This document shows positions 35,050 through 42,466 of a stretch of 64,000 nucleotides of DNA, one piece after another. Under the pieces are notes generated by a model. It saw only the letters and a list, made by a program, of their open reading frames with translations, made no database searches and was not told the DNA's origin. Where the stretch lies: assembly GCF_003987565.1 (NCBI RefSeq), contig NZ_NGJY01000002.1:372001-436000 (forward strand), read 5' to 3'. The position numbers and the translations under genes were made by a program. The DNA is from Vagococcus fessus. GTDB lineage: Bacteria; Bacillota; Bacilli; Lactobacillales; Vagococcaceae. Numbering within the stretch: position 1 is the stretch's first letter; every line of letters begins with the position of its first letter.

Positions 35050-37194
35050 TTATTGACTCACTTTTCCCCAAAGGGCACCTAATGAATCCTTAACGCTCCT
35101 CATACCATCACCGATTTGATCCCCCCAATAATCAGCACCTTCTTTGACTTTAGAACCAAATTTAGATAAGCCATCTTTAACTTGAGATCCAATTTTAGAG
35201 GCTTGTTCTTTCGCTTCTTTTACATTGATTGACCCATCGTTTTCATTTTCAACATCAAATGATGTTCCCGGTGAATGTGATAATATTCGATTAGCTTGAT
35301 CTTTAAATATTGGAGAAATCCCTTGAGTACTTGAACCTTCTAAGTAATGAATGTCACTACTTTCATCAAAACCAATCCATGTTGCTATAACAACATCTGG
35401 TGTGTAACCGATAATCCACTGATCTTTTGATTGTTCGTCAACGTTGACACTTTCGGTTGTTCCAGTTTTCCCTGCCATCACGTAACCATCAGGTTTTGCA
35501 GGAGCACCTGTTCCCTCAGAAAAGACGCCCATTAACATACTTGTCATTTTTTTCGAAACTTCAGGTGTCGTTACTTGTTTTGATTTTGCTTCTTCGTTGT
35601 CAACAATGACCGCACCTGTTGCATCTACAATCTTACGAATAAAGTGTGGCTCTTTACGTTTCCCATTATTAGCAAATACAGTATAAGCACTTGCCATCTT
35701 CATAGGGGTTGTCCCTTTAGTCATACCACCTAGCACTAGACCAGGGTAACGGTCTTTTTTATCTAAATCAATGCCAAATTTTTCTACTTTATTCATGCCG
35801 TTGTCCATGCCAACCTTATCAAACAACCACACTGCTGGTGCATTTAAACTTTGAATTACGGCTTGATACATGGTCACTTCATCACGGAAAACACGATCGT
35901 AATTTTCAACATCATAAAAATCTAATTTTTTATCTTGCAACATATCTGTTGGTTTGTAACCATTTTCTAAAGCTGTTGTGTATACTGCCAGCGGCTTCAT
36001 TGTTGAGCCTGGTGACAATGATGATTGAGTCGCACGATTTAAACCGCGACTTGTACGTTCACCACGTCCACCTATTACAGCTTCAACCCCTCCTGTTTTA
36101 GGGTTGATTGCAATTGAAGCACCTTGAACTTTTTCACCATCACTAGCATCTGGTGGGAACAACTCATCACGTTTAAAGGTTTCATCCATGTCAACCTGTG
36201 ATTGTTGATCTAAAGTTGTATAAATCTTGTAGCCTTTTGTTAGTAATTCATCATCTTTTATTTTATATTTTTTACTTGCTTCATTGACTACTGCATCAAA
36301 GTAATCCATGTATTGGTAGCCTTTTTTAGTATCCCAATAGTCATCTGTTATATAAAGTTCATCTGCTTCTAACTTGTCTGCTGTCTCTCTATCCAACTTG
36401 CCATTTGCTACCATTAACTCTAACACAGTGTCTCTTCGATTTACTGCATTTTCATGGTTGTCAATCGGGTTATACAGCGATGGTCCTTTTAACATGCCGA
36501 CAAGTACTGCTGCTTCATCAATGGTTACTTCTTTTGCACTTTTACCAAAATACTTATGAGAAGCATCTTCTACACCCCACACATTATTTGCAAAGTAAGC
36601 GTGATTTAAATACATCTCTAATATTTCATCCTTAGAGTAATTTTTCTCAATTTCAATCGCCAAGAATAACTCTTTCGCTTTACGATTTAAAGTTTGATCT
36701 AATGTTAGGTACGCATTTTTAGCAAGTTGTTGCGTAAGTGTACTCCCACCACCAGTTACACGGCCACTCGTTACAATACCTACTGCCGCACGAGCAATCC
36801 CGCGTACATCAAATCCCTTATGTTCATAGAAACGTTTATCCTCGGTTGAAAGTAAGGCATTTGTTATGTTTGGTGAAATTTCTTTTAAATCAACAAATGT
36901 TCCTTTTTGACCATAACCATTTCCTGCCTCTTCATCATTCTTATCGTAAAATGTTGTCACTTGTGCAAGACTCGCCTTTAACGTCTCGACATTCGCACTT
37001 TTAGCCAAATAGAACATGTAAATACTTGTTCCTAATGAAATAAGTAGCACGATTAAAATTAAAATTTTATTGATTTGATACTTCTTCCATATTCGCTTCC
37101 TAAATTGATGGAATGTCTGTAGATGTGGCTTTAACCACGCCCAAAATGTTTTTATTTTTGTTCCTACTATTGATTTTATTTTTTGAAAGTCCAT
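35050..37194 (-). CDS. Class A penicillin-binding protein (transglycosylase/transpeptidase)
   Basis: A 714-residue bifunctional peptidoglycan synthase of the PBP1A/2A group. The cytoplasmic N-terminus is followed by one membrane anchor (about 43-64). The GT51 domain carries EDKRFYEHKGFD near 117 and GGSTLTQQLAKN. The transpeptidase has SPGSTMK (nucleophile near 396), SLN (QSLNAPAV) and KTGTTE near 573. After the catalytic domain the last ~70 residues form an unusual glycine-containing amphipathic helix run (VKDGLSKFGSKVKEGADYWG and on) rather than the Ser/Asn-rich tail common in relatives. It is monocistronic; beta-lactam sensitivity cannot be read from sequence. Confidence 0.94.
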   Translation of the reverse strand: MDFQKIKSIVGTKIKTFWAWLKPHLQTFHQFRKRIWKKYQINKILILIVLLISLGTSIYMFYLAKSANVETLKASLAQVTTFYDKNDEEAGNGYGQKGTFVDLKEISPNITNALLSTEDKRFYEHKGFDVRGIARAAVGIVTSGRVTGGGSTLTQQLAKNAYLTLDQTLNRKAKELFLAIEIEKNYSKDEILEMYLNHAYFANNVWGVEDASHKYFGKSAKEVTIDEAAVLVGMLKGPSLYNPIDNHENAVNRRDTVLELMVANGKLDRETADKLEADELYITDDYWDTKKGYQYMDYFDAVVNEASKKYKIKDDELLTKGYKIYTTLDQQSQVDMDETFKRDELFPPDASDGEKVQGASIAINPKTGGVEAVIGGRGERTSRGLNRATQSSLSPGSTMKPLAVYTTALENGYKPTDMLQDKKLDFYDVENYDRVFRDEVTMYQAVIQSLNAPAVWLFDKVGMDNGMNKVEKFGIDLDKKDRYPGLVLGGMTKGTTPMKMASAYTVFANNGKRKEPHFIRKIVDATGAVIVDNEEAKSKQVTTPEVSKKMTSMLMGVFSEGTGAPAKPDGYVMAGKTGTTESVNVDEQSKDQWIIGYTPDVVIATWIGFDESSDIHYLEGSSTQGISPIFKDQANRILSHSPGTSFDVENENDGSINVKEAKEQASKIGSQVKDGLSKFGSKVKEGADYWGDQIGDGMRSVKDSLGALWGKVSQ

Positions 37195-37333
37195 GTCATC
37201 ACCTCTATTAGTCGGATTTATAATCTTACATCCTATTGTTATTCTATCACAGAACCATTAAAACACCCTAAGTCCAAAGTCTGATGTTTATTGATTATAA
37301 GGTTTATCATATCATGAAGTTATTTCATTTATA

Positions 37334-37342
37334 TGATACAAT
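37334..37342 (+). promoter_or_regulatory. Extended -10 promoter of the rluD-type gene
   Basis: TGATACAAT (TACAAT at 37337-37342), weak -35, about 60 nt ahead of the gene. Confidence 0.45.
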
Positions 37343-37400
37343 ACTTAAGAATTATGTAAATTTTATGACTTTAAATAGATAATAGATAATGGAGACCTAT

Positions 37401-38267
37401 ATGAAAATTGAAATAACACTACCAAGTGATTTTAAAGAAACAGAAGTTAGCACCCTTTTAGAAAAACAATGGCTTGTACCAAAGAAAGTACGTCATTTCT
37501 TGCGTACGGGTCAAAATGTTGCTGTAAACGATCAAACAGTGAAATTTCACGAAACCGCTACTGGTGGCGATAAAATCAGCTTAACCTTTGATGATGGGAA
37601 TTACCCAACACCTTCAATTGAACACGGTGATGCTGGATTAATCACGCCTCTATTTGAAGATGAGCACCTTCTTATTGTTAACAAACCTGTTGGCATGAAA
37701 ACTCATCCAAATGACCCTGGCGAAGAAGGCACACTTCTCAACCATGTTGCAGCTTACTTAGCTCAAACTGATACGATTCCTTATGTTGTTCACCGTTTAG
37801 ATAGAGATACAAGTGGGGCGATTTTATTTGCTAAAAATCCCTTTATTCTTCCTATCTTAAGTCGTATGCTTGAAGCTAAAGCTATCAAACGTACATACCA
37901 AGCTGTAGCTAGTCGTGCCATCACACAAAAAGAAATGACCATCAACAAACGTATTACAAAAGACAGACATGATAGTCGTAAACGTATGGTCTCTGATGTA
38001 GCAGGTCAAGAAGCTATCACTCATGTGACATGTGACCATATTGGAGAAAACTGTTCTTATGTCTACTGCGTATTAGAAACTGGACGTACTCACCAAATAC
38101 GCGTCCATTTAGCGAGCATGGGACATCCTATCATGGGTGACCCACTTTATCATCCACAACCAGATAGAGCCGCACGCTTGATGCTACACGCTTATGAATT
38201 GAGTCTAGTACATCCTCTAACTCAAGAAGCCATTACCGTTCAAGCCTTACCTTCATTGTGGGCTTAA
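37401..38267 (+). CDS. RluA/RluD-family pseudouridine synthase
   Basis: A 288-residue enzyme converting uridine to pseudouridine in rRNA or tRNA. The catalytic motif HRLDRDTSGAILFAKN (catalytic Asp) is near residue 133. VNKPVGMKTHP and GRTHQIRVHLASMGHPIMGDPLY are also diagnostic. An S4-like N-terminal part is suggested by the LRTGQNVAVND segment. Start 37401 has GGAGACC; an ATG at 37389 contains this SD and is rejected. The target site cannot be told from sequence. Confidence 0.92.
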   Translation: MKIEITLPSDFKETEVSTLLEKQWLVPKKVRHFLRTGQNVAVNDQTVKFHETATGGDKISLTFDDGNYPTPSIEHGDAGLITPLFEDEHLLIVNKPVGMKTHPNDPGEEGTLLNHVAAYLAQTDTIPYVVHRLDRDTSGAILFAKNPFILPILSRMLEAKAIKRTYQAVASRAITQKEMTINKRITKDRHDSRKRMVSDVAGQEAITHVTCDHIGENCSYVYCVLETGRTHQIRVHLASMGHPIMGDPLYHPQPDRAARLMLHAYELSLVHPLTQEAITVQALPSLWA

Positions 38268-38272
38268 TAAAT

Positions 38273-38310
38273 AAAAATCCCCTTCTCAACTAATGAGAAA
38301 GGGATTTTTT
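38273..38310. terminator. Bidirectional terminator (rluD-type / argR)
   Basis: A hairpin pairing AATCCCCTTCTC with GAGAAAGGGATT (one mismatch), flanked by A- and T-runs between convergent stops. Confidence 0.88.
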
Positions 38311-38762
38311 TATTTTAAATACTCTTGTAATTGTTTTTCTAGTTCTGCCGCAGCCTCATTACTTGTAGTGATAATAGATAATGTATTAGCTCCTGCCAAT
38401 GTACCTGCAACGTTTTCTAATCCTAAATCATCTATAATAGCGCCAATGATATTTGCTGCTCCTAAATAAGTTTGAACGACTACCATAAATTGTACCTGGC
38501 TAATTGATTTAACTGACTCTTCAACAACTTCTTTCAAGCGTTCTTCACCATCATTAATCACCTGTGTGTTCACCACATATTTCGTACGACCTTCCGAATT
38601 TCTTCCTTTTACAATGCCCAATTCACGAATATCTCTAGAGATAGTAGCTTGTGTTGCTTGAACACCTTCACTAATTAAAGCTTCCAGTAAGTCTTCCTGT
38701 GTCTCAATATCTTGCTCTTGAATGATTTTTTTTATAATTCCTTGGCGGCTGCTCTTCTTCAT
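38310..38762 (-). CDS. argR: Arginine repressor ArgR
   Basis: A 150-residue transcription factor. The N-terminal winged helix-turn-helix carries TQATISRDIRELGIVK (about 39-54). The C-terminal hexamerisation/arginine-binding domain includes GTLAGANTLSIIT. Start 38762 has GAGGAGGAG directly upstream. It is divergent from argS, so it may control both itself and argS; a candidate ARG box lies between. Confidence 0.95.
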   Translation of the reverse strand: MKKSSRQGIIKKIIQEQDIETQEDLLEALISEGVQATQATISRDIRELGIVKGRNSEGRTKYVVNTQVINDGEERLKEVVEESVKSISQVQFMVVVQTYLGAANIIGAIIDDLGLENVAGTLAGANTLSIITTSNEAAAELEKQLQEYLK

Positions 38763-38850
38763 AGTCTCCTCCTCATCCCTTGTTCTTTGCTTATAGTATA
38801 CCAATTTTTTTGAATATTATGTATAATTTATGTGTAAATACTTAATTTTA

Positions 38851-38864
38851 TTAATTTTTATGCA
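38851..38864. promoter_or_regulatory. Candidate ARG box between argR and argS
   Basis: On the minus strand TGCATAAAAATTAA matches the Bacillus-type ARG half-pair TGAATAAAAATTCA at 12 of 14 positions. Its place in the divergent argR-argS intergenic region fits ArgR control, but one weak match in AT-rich DNA is poor proof. Confidence 0.35.
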
Positions 38865-38905
38865 CTGACTATTCTTTAATTTTGATAGTATTTCACTTGT
38901 TTTTT

Positions 38906-38914
38906 TGATATAAT
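38906..38914 (+). promoter_or_regulatory. Extended -10 promoter of argS
   Basis: TGATATAAT preceded by a T-run; TATAAT at 38909-38914. The leader to the ATG is about 85 nt and shows no T-box motif. Confidence 0.55.
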
Positions 38915-39005
38915 TAGCCACATATATCTCGTAGACTGTCCATTTATTCTGCTTTTTATTATCAGAAGATTGTTTACAGAAGAAACTAATTGGAGGATTA
39001 CTATT

Positions 39006-40697
39006 ATGAATGAAAGAAATGTTGTAGCAACAGCCCTTAATCAAGCACTATCCGAACATCTTTCAGTAGATGACATTTTAAATTTATTAGAAAACCCAAA
39101 AACAGCCCAACATGGGGATGTGGCTTTTCCCGTTTTCTCATTAGCTAAAGTGATGCGTAAAGCTCCTCAAGCTATTGCCGTAGAAATCGTAGAAAACATC
39201 CCTACTGAAGCATTTGAAAAAGTTGAAGTAGTCGGACCATATATCAACTTCTTCTTAGACAAACGTCTTGTAAGTAACGACACTTTACAAGCTATCGTAA
39301 AAGAAGATGCTAACTACGGTAACACAACAATCGGTGAAGGACGTAAAGTCCCTATCGATATGTCTTCACCAAATATTGCTAAACCAATGTCAATGGGACA
39401 CTTACGTTCAACAGTTATTGGGAATTCATTAGCGAAAATTATGGATAAAATTGGCTATGAGTCAATCCGTATCAATCACTTAGGTGATTGGGGAACTCAA
39501 TTTGGTAAATTAATGGTTGCTTATAAAAAATGGGGTTCGGAAGAAGCTGTTAAAGCTGCTCCTATTCAAGAACTTTTGCGTTTATATGTAAAATTCCATG
39601 AAGATGCTGAAACTGATTCTAGTTTAGAAGATGAAGGTCGTGCTTGGTTCAAGAAATTAGAAGATGGCGATGAAGAAGCTACAAACTTATGGACATGGTT
39701 CCGTGAAGAATCATTAAAAGAATTCCAACATGTTTATGACTTATTAGGTATTACATTTGATTCATTAAACGGTGAAGCTTTCTATAACGATAAAATGCAA
39801 CCTGTAATTGATGTCTTACAAGAAAAAAATCTATTAGTATCAAGCCAAGGTGCTGATATTGTTGATTTAGAAAAATATGACTTAAATCCTGCTCTTATCC
39901 GCAAGTCTGATGGTGCTACTTTATACATGACACGTGACTTAGCTGCTGCGTTCTACCGTAAAGAAAACTACGACTTCGCACAATCTATCTACGTTGTAGG
40001 GAATGAACAATCTATTCACTTTAAACAATTAAAAGCAGTCTTAAATGAATTAGGTTTTGATTGGGCTAATGATATCCATCACGTACCTTTCGGCTTAATC
40101 ACAAAAGATGGTAAAAAATTATCAACTCGTAAAGGTAAAATCGTCTTACTTGAAGAAGTACTTAATGAAGCAATCAACTTAGCTAAGGCACAAATCGAAG
40201 CTAAAAATCCTGATCTTGCTAACAAAGATCAAGTGGCTCATCAAGTTGGAGTTGGCGCTGTTATCTTCCACGACCTTAAAAATGATCGTCTAAATAACTT
40301 TGACTTCTCGTTAGAAGAAGTTGTTCGATTCGAAGGTGAAACAGGACCTTACGTACAATACACTCACACTCGTTGTGCTTCTATTTTACGTAAAACTAAC
40401 TTCGAAGCTCAAGAAGATGCTGATTACTCTCTTGGCGATACTGAAAGTTGGGAAGTTATTAAATTACTTCAAGCTTTTCCTGCTACAGTTGTCCGTGCTT
40501 CTGAAAAATATGAGCCATCTGTTATTGCTAAACATGCGATTCAATTAGCTCAATCTTTCAATAAATATTATGCACACACTAAAATTGTCAATGATGACAG
40601 CGAACAACAAGCACGTCTAGCTTTAGTTCATGCTGTTAAAGTTGTATTAAAAGAAGATTTACGTCTATTAGGTTTAGAAGCACCTGAAGAAATGTAA
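39006..40697 (+). CDS. argS: Arginyl-tRNA synthetase
   Basis: A 563-residue class I synthetase that charges tRNA-Arg. The HIGH-type motif is [15 protein letters not shown] (about 117-131). [16 protein letters not shown] carries the KMSK-like part, and [15 protein letters not shown] begins the anticodon-binding domain. Start 39006 follows GGAGGATT; upstream in-frame codons lack an SD. It is divergent from argR. Confidence 0.97.
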   Translation: MNERNVVATALNQALSEHLSVDDILNLLENPKTAQHGDVAFPVFSLAKVMRKAPQAIAVEIVENIPTEAFEKVEVVGPYINFFLDKRLVSNDTLQAIVKEDANYGNTTIGEGRKVPIDMSSPNIAKPMSMGHLRSTVIGNSLAKIMDKIGYESIRINHLGDWGTQFGKLMVAYKKWGSEEAVKAAPIQELLRLYVKFHEDAETDSSLEDEGRAWFKKLEDGDEEATNLWTWFREESLKEFQHVYDLLGITFDSLNGEAFYNDKMQPVIDVLQEKNLLVSSQGADIVDLEKYDLNPALIRKSDGATLYMTRDLAAAFYRKENYDFAQSIYVVGNEQSIHFKQLKAVLNELGFDWANDIHHVPFGLITKDGKKLSTRKGKIVLLEEVLNEAINLAKAQIEAKNPDLANKDQVAHQVGVGAVIFHDLKNDRLNNFDFSLEEVVRFEGETGPYVQYTHTRCASILRKTNFEAQEDADYSLGDTESWEVIKLLQAFPATVVRASEKYEPSVIAKHAIQLAQSFNKYYAHTKIVNDDSEQQARLALVHAVKVVLKEDLRLLGLEAPEEM

Positions 40698-40705
40698 AAC
40701 ACTCA

Positions 40706-40744
40706 AAAAGCCAACATCCTTAATCAAGGGTGTTGGCTTTTTTT
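40706..40744. terminator. Bidirectional terminator argS / queT
   Basis: A 13-bp stem with one G-U pair (AAAGCCAACATCC with GGGTGTTGGCTTT) and a T-run, between convergent genes. Confidence 0.88.
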
Positions 40745-41240
40745 ACATTTTATCAAACTTTAAAGACTTGTTGATTGCATACATAACCGGTGCTGAAATC
40801 GTCATAATAATTAACTCACTTAATGCAAGACTACCGTAAGTTGCCCAAAATGGGATTGGTACGTCAGCAGTAATGATAATCATAATGGCAATTAATACCA
40901 TACTAATGGTAAAGAACACGATATTCAAAATCATACGCATCAGCATATTGGGAACATATCTTGTTAGTAATGCCGTTAAACCAAGTGCAATAAAGGTTTG
41001 ACCGCCACCGAACAAAACATCTAACCAAACAAGTTCTGAAAATAATAAGTTATAAAGAACAACGCCCCCTACAACACCCCACATTAGTTTTTTATTAAAA
41101 ACGACTAAATGGTTTAAACTTTCAGATACTCTGAATTGAATGATACCTTGAGAAAAAGGTGATAGGACTGAAAGCGCCACATACATTGCCGCAATCACAC
41201 CATTGATTACAAGGAACTTCGTTTTATTAGTTGTTGTCAT
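40743..41240 (-). CDS. queT: QueT-family queuosine-precursor ECF substrate-binding membrane protein
   Basis: A 165-residue polytopic membrane protein of COG4708 (QueT), the S component that captures a queuosine precursor such as preQ1 or queuine for an ECF transporter. Family features are FRVSESLNHLVVFNKK (about 36-51), five or six hydrophobic helices, and ALSELIIMTISAPVMYAINK at the end. The EcfA/T energising module is elsewhere. GGAGGAGG precedes the ATG. The 95-nt leader is structured and probably regulatory. Confidence 0.9.
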   Translation of the reverse strand: MTTTNKTKFLVINGVIAAMYVALSVLSPFSQGIIQFRVSESLNHLVVFNKKLMWGVVGGVVLYNLLFSELVWLDVLFGGGQTFIALGLTALLTRYVPNMLMRMILNIVFFTISMVLIAIMIIITADVPIPFWATYGSLALSELIIMTISAPVMYAINKSLKFDKM

Positions 41241-41336
41241 TTACTTTTCCTCCTCCTAGTTTTGATTACGCGGGATGGTTGATGAACCGCGTCGAGGTCA
41301 TTGTCCTATGGTTGCTCCCCTCAACAAAGCAACCGC
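41241..41336 (-). promoter_or_regulatory. Structured queT leader, riboswitch candidate of no recognised class
   Basis: On the minus strand, hairpin 1 pairs GGTTGC (41329-41334) with GCAACC (41310-41315), with a 13-nt loop. Hairpin 2 pairs ACGCGG (41287-41292) with CCGCGT (41268-41273), also with a 13-nt loop. The loops contain complementary GTTGA (41321-41325) and TCAAC (41278-41282), so a kissing interaction is possible. A CCTC segment (41294-41297) can pair either with GAGG in loop 1 or with the SD repeat AGGAGG (41248-41256). This would couple folding to translation. I cannot match it to preQ1-I, II or III consensus by eye. Confidence 0.55.
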
Positions 41337-41341
41337 TTTCC

Positions 41342-41370
41342 ATTATAGGCTAACACGTCTGAACTTACAA
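41342..41370 (-). promoter_or_regulatory. Promoter of the queT leader
   Basis: TTGTAA (41365-41370), 17-nt spacer, TATAAT (41342-41347). Confidence 0.7.
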
Positions 41371-41428
41371 CCCAACTTTTAAACAAATTTATTTTATTAA
41401 AACTTCACTCACAACTCACGCATTTTTT

Positions 41429-41437
41429 TGATATAAT
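41429..41437 (+). promoter_or_regulatory. Extended -10 promoter of the lipid kinase gene
   Basis: TGATATAAT after a T-run (TATAAT at 41432-41437), nearly the same local sequence as the argS promoter; 25 nt ahead of the ATG. Confidence 0.5.
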
Positions 41438-41461
41438 AAACGTCTATGAAGGGAGTTTTTT

Positions 41462-42427
41462 ATGACAGACTTATACTTGCATTTACTTATCAACGAAAAA
41501 GCTGGCAGCGGTTCTGGTAAAAAAGCTGCTGAACAAATTAAAAATTATCTCACAACTCATAATATTTCTTATGATACCTATACATCAAACTACCATGGAC
41601 ATGCTATAGAGATTGCTAAAAAACTCCTCTCTACAACTCTTAGATCCTGGAGTAGCTCGCTTACTGAAGAGAGTAAAACTTATCCACTACTTGTTGTTTT
41701 AGGTGGAGATGGCACACTACATGAAGTTATTAACGCTTTAGCAGCACATTCGAATATCCCGATTGGCTATATTCCTTGTGGTTCTGGTAATGATTTTGCT
41801 CGTGGTGTCAACTTAGAGCGTAAACCAATTGAAGCACTTGAACACCTTTTACGTATCAAAGAACCTGATTTTTATAACACTCTTTGCTATAAAGATAATA
41901 ATACTGGTGATATAAACTATTGTTCTAATAACATTGGAATTGGTGTTGATGCTAATATTGTTGCAACCGCTAATCATTCTACTGCAAAGAAGCAACTAAA
42001 TAAACTGAAACTTGGTTCACTTAGTTATCTAACAGCTGCTACTAGTGTCGTTTTTAAACAAAAAGGATTTCCTTTAACACTTATAACTGATGATGAAACC
42101 ACTGAATTCAAAAACACTTTTTTATGTACGACAACCAACCACCCTTATTTTGGTGGAGGTGTTGCTCTTGCTCCCTTAGCTGACCCTAAAAAAGAAGATA
42201 TGACCATCATGATAGTCGAACGTATTGCATTTCCTAAACTGGCTCGCTTGATTACACAACTCCTTAGAAGAAAGCATCTTTCTTCTAAATACTTGCATCA
42301 ATACCATACAACTGAGGCTAGACTTATCAGTAAAACTTTACAATACGGTCAAGTTGATGGTGAAGAAATGGGTTATCAGCCATTTGATATTACCTTTACT
42401 ACCCAGAAACGTCTCTTTTGGCTATAA
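41462..42427 (+). CDS. Diacylglycerol kinase-family lipid kinase (YegS/DagK type)
   Basis: A 321-residue soluble or peripheral kinase of the DAGK catalytic family. The nucleotide-binding VVLGGDGTLHEVINAL (about 80-95) and IPCGSGNDFARG (about 104-115) are intact. The beta-sandwich C-terminal half contains NNIGIGVDANIV and a late DGE motif (QVDGEEMG). It probably phosphorylates diacylglycerol or a related lipid in lipoteichoic-acid recycling, though the substrate is inferred from family. GAAGGGAG precedes the ATG. A terminator follows. Confidence 0.88.
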   Translation: MTDLYLHLLINEKAGSGSGKKAAEQIKNYLTTHNISYDTYTSNYHGHAIEIAKKLLSTTLRSWSSSLTEESKTYPLLVVLGGDGTLHEVINALAAHSNIPIGYIPCGSGNDFARGVNLERKPIEALEHLLRIKEPDFYNTLCYKDNNTGDINYCSNNIGIGVDANIVATANHSTAKKQLNKLKLGSLSYLTAATSVVFKQKGFPLTLITDDETTEFKNTFLCTTTNHPYFGGGVALAPLADPKKEDMTIMIVERIAFPKLARLITQLLRRKHLSSKYLHQYHTTEARLISKTLQYGQVDGEEMGYQPFDITFTTQKRLFWL

Positions 42428-42466
42428 AAATAACCTAATGCTAATATAGCATTAGGTTATTTTTTA
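42427..42466. terminator. Bidirectional terminator (lipid kinase / recD2)
   Basis: A 17-bp perfect stem (AAAATAACCTAATGCTA and its complement) with an ATA loop and flanking A/T runs, between convergent stops. Confidence 0.92.

Noticed and set aside
38817-39044. Small minus-strand frame in the argR-argS gap
   Set aside because: It covers the argS promoter, SD and first codons, has no SD of its own and has a random-looking composition.
41241-41336. Known preQ1 riboswitch in the queT leader
   Set aside because: The preQ1-I loop/A-rich tail and the preQ1-II hairpin plus short GCGG/CCGC helix next to the SD could not be aligned by eye. A covariance search is needed, so it is kept as unclassified.
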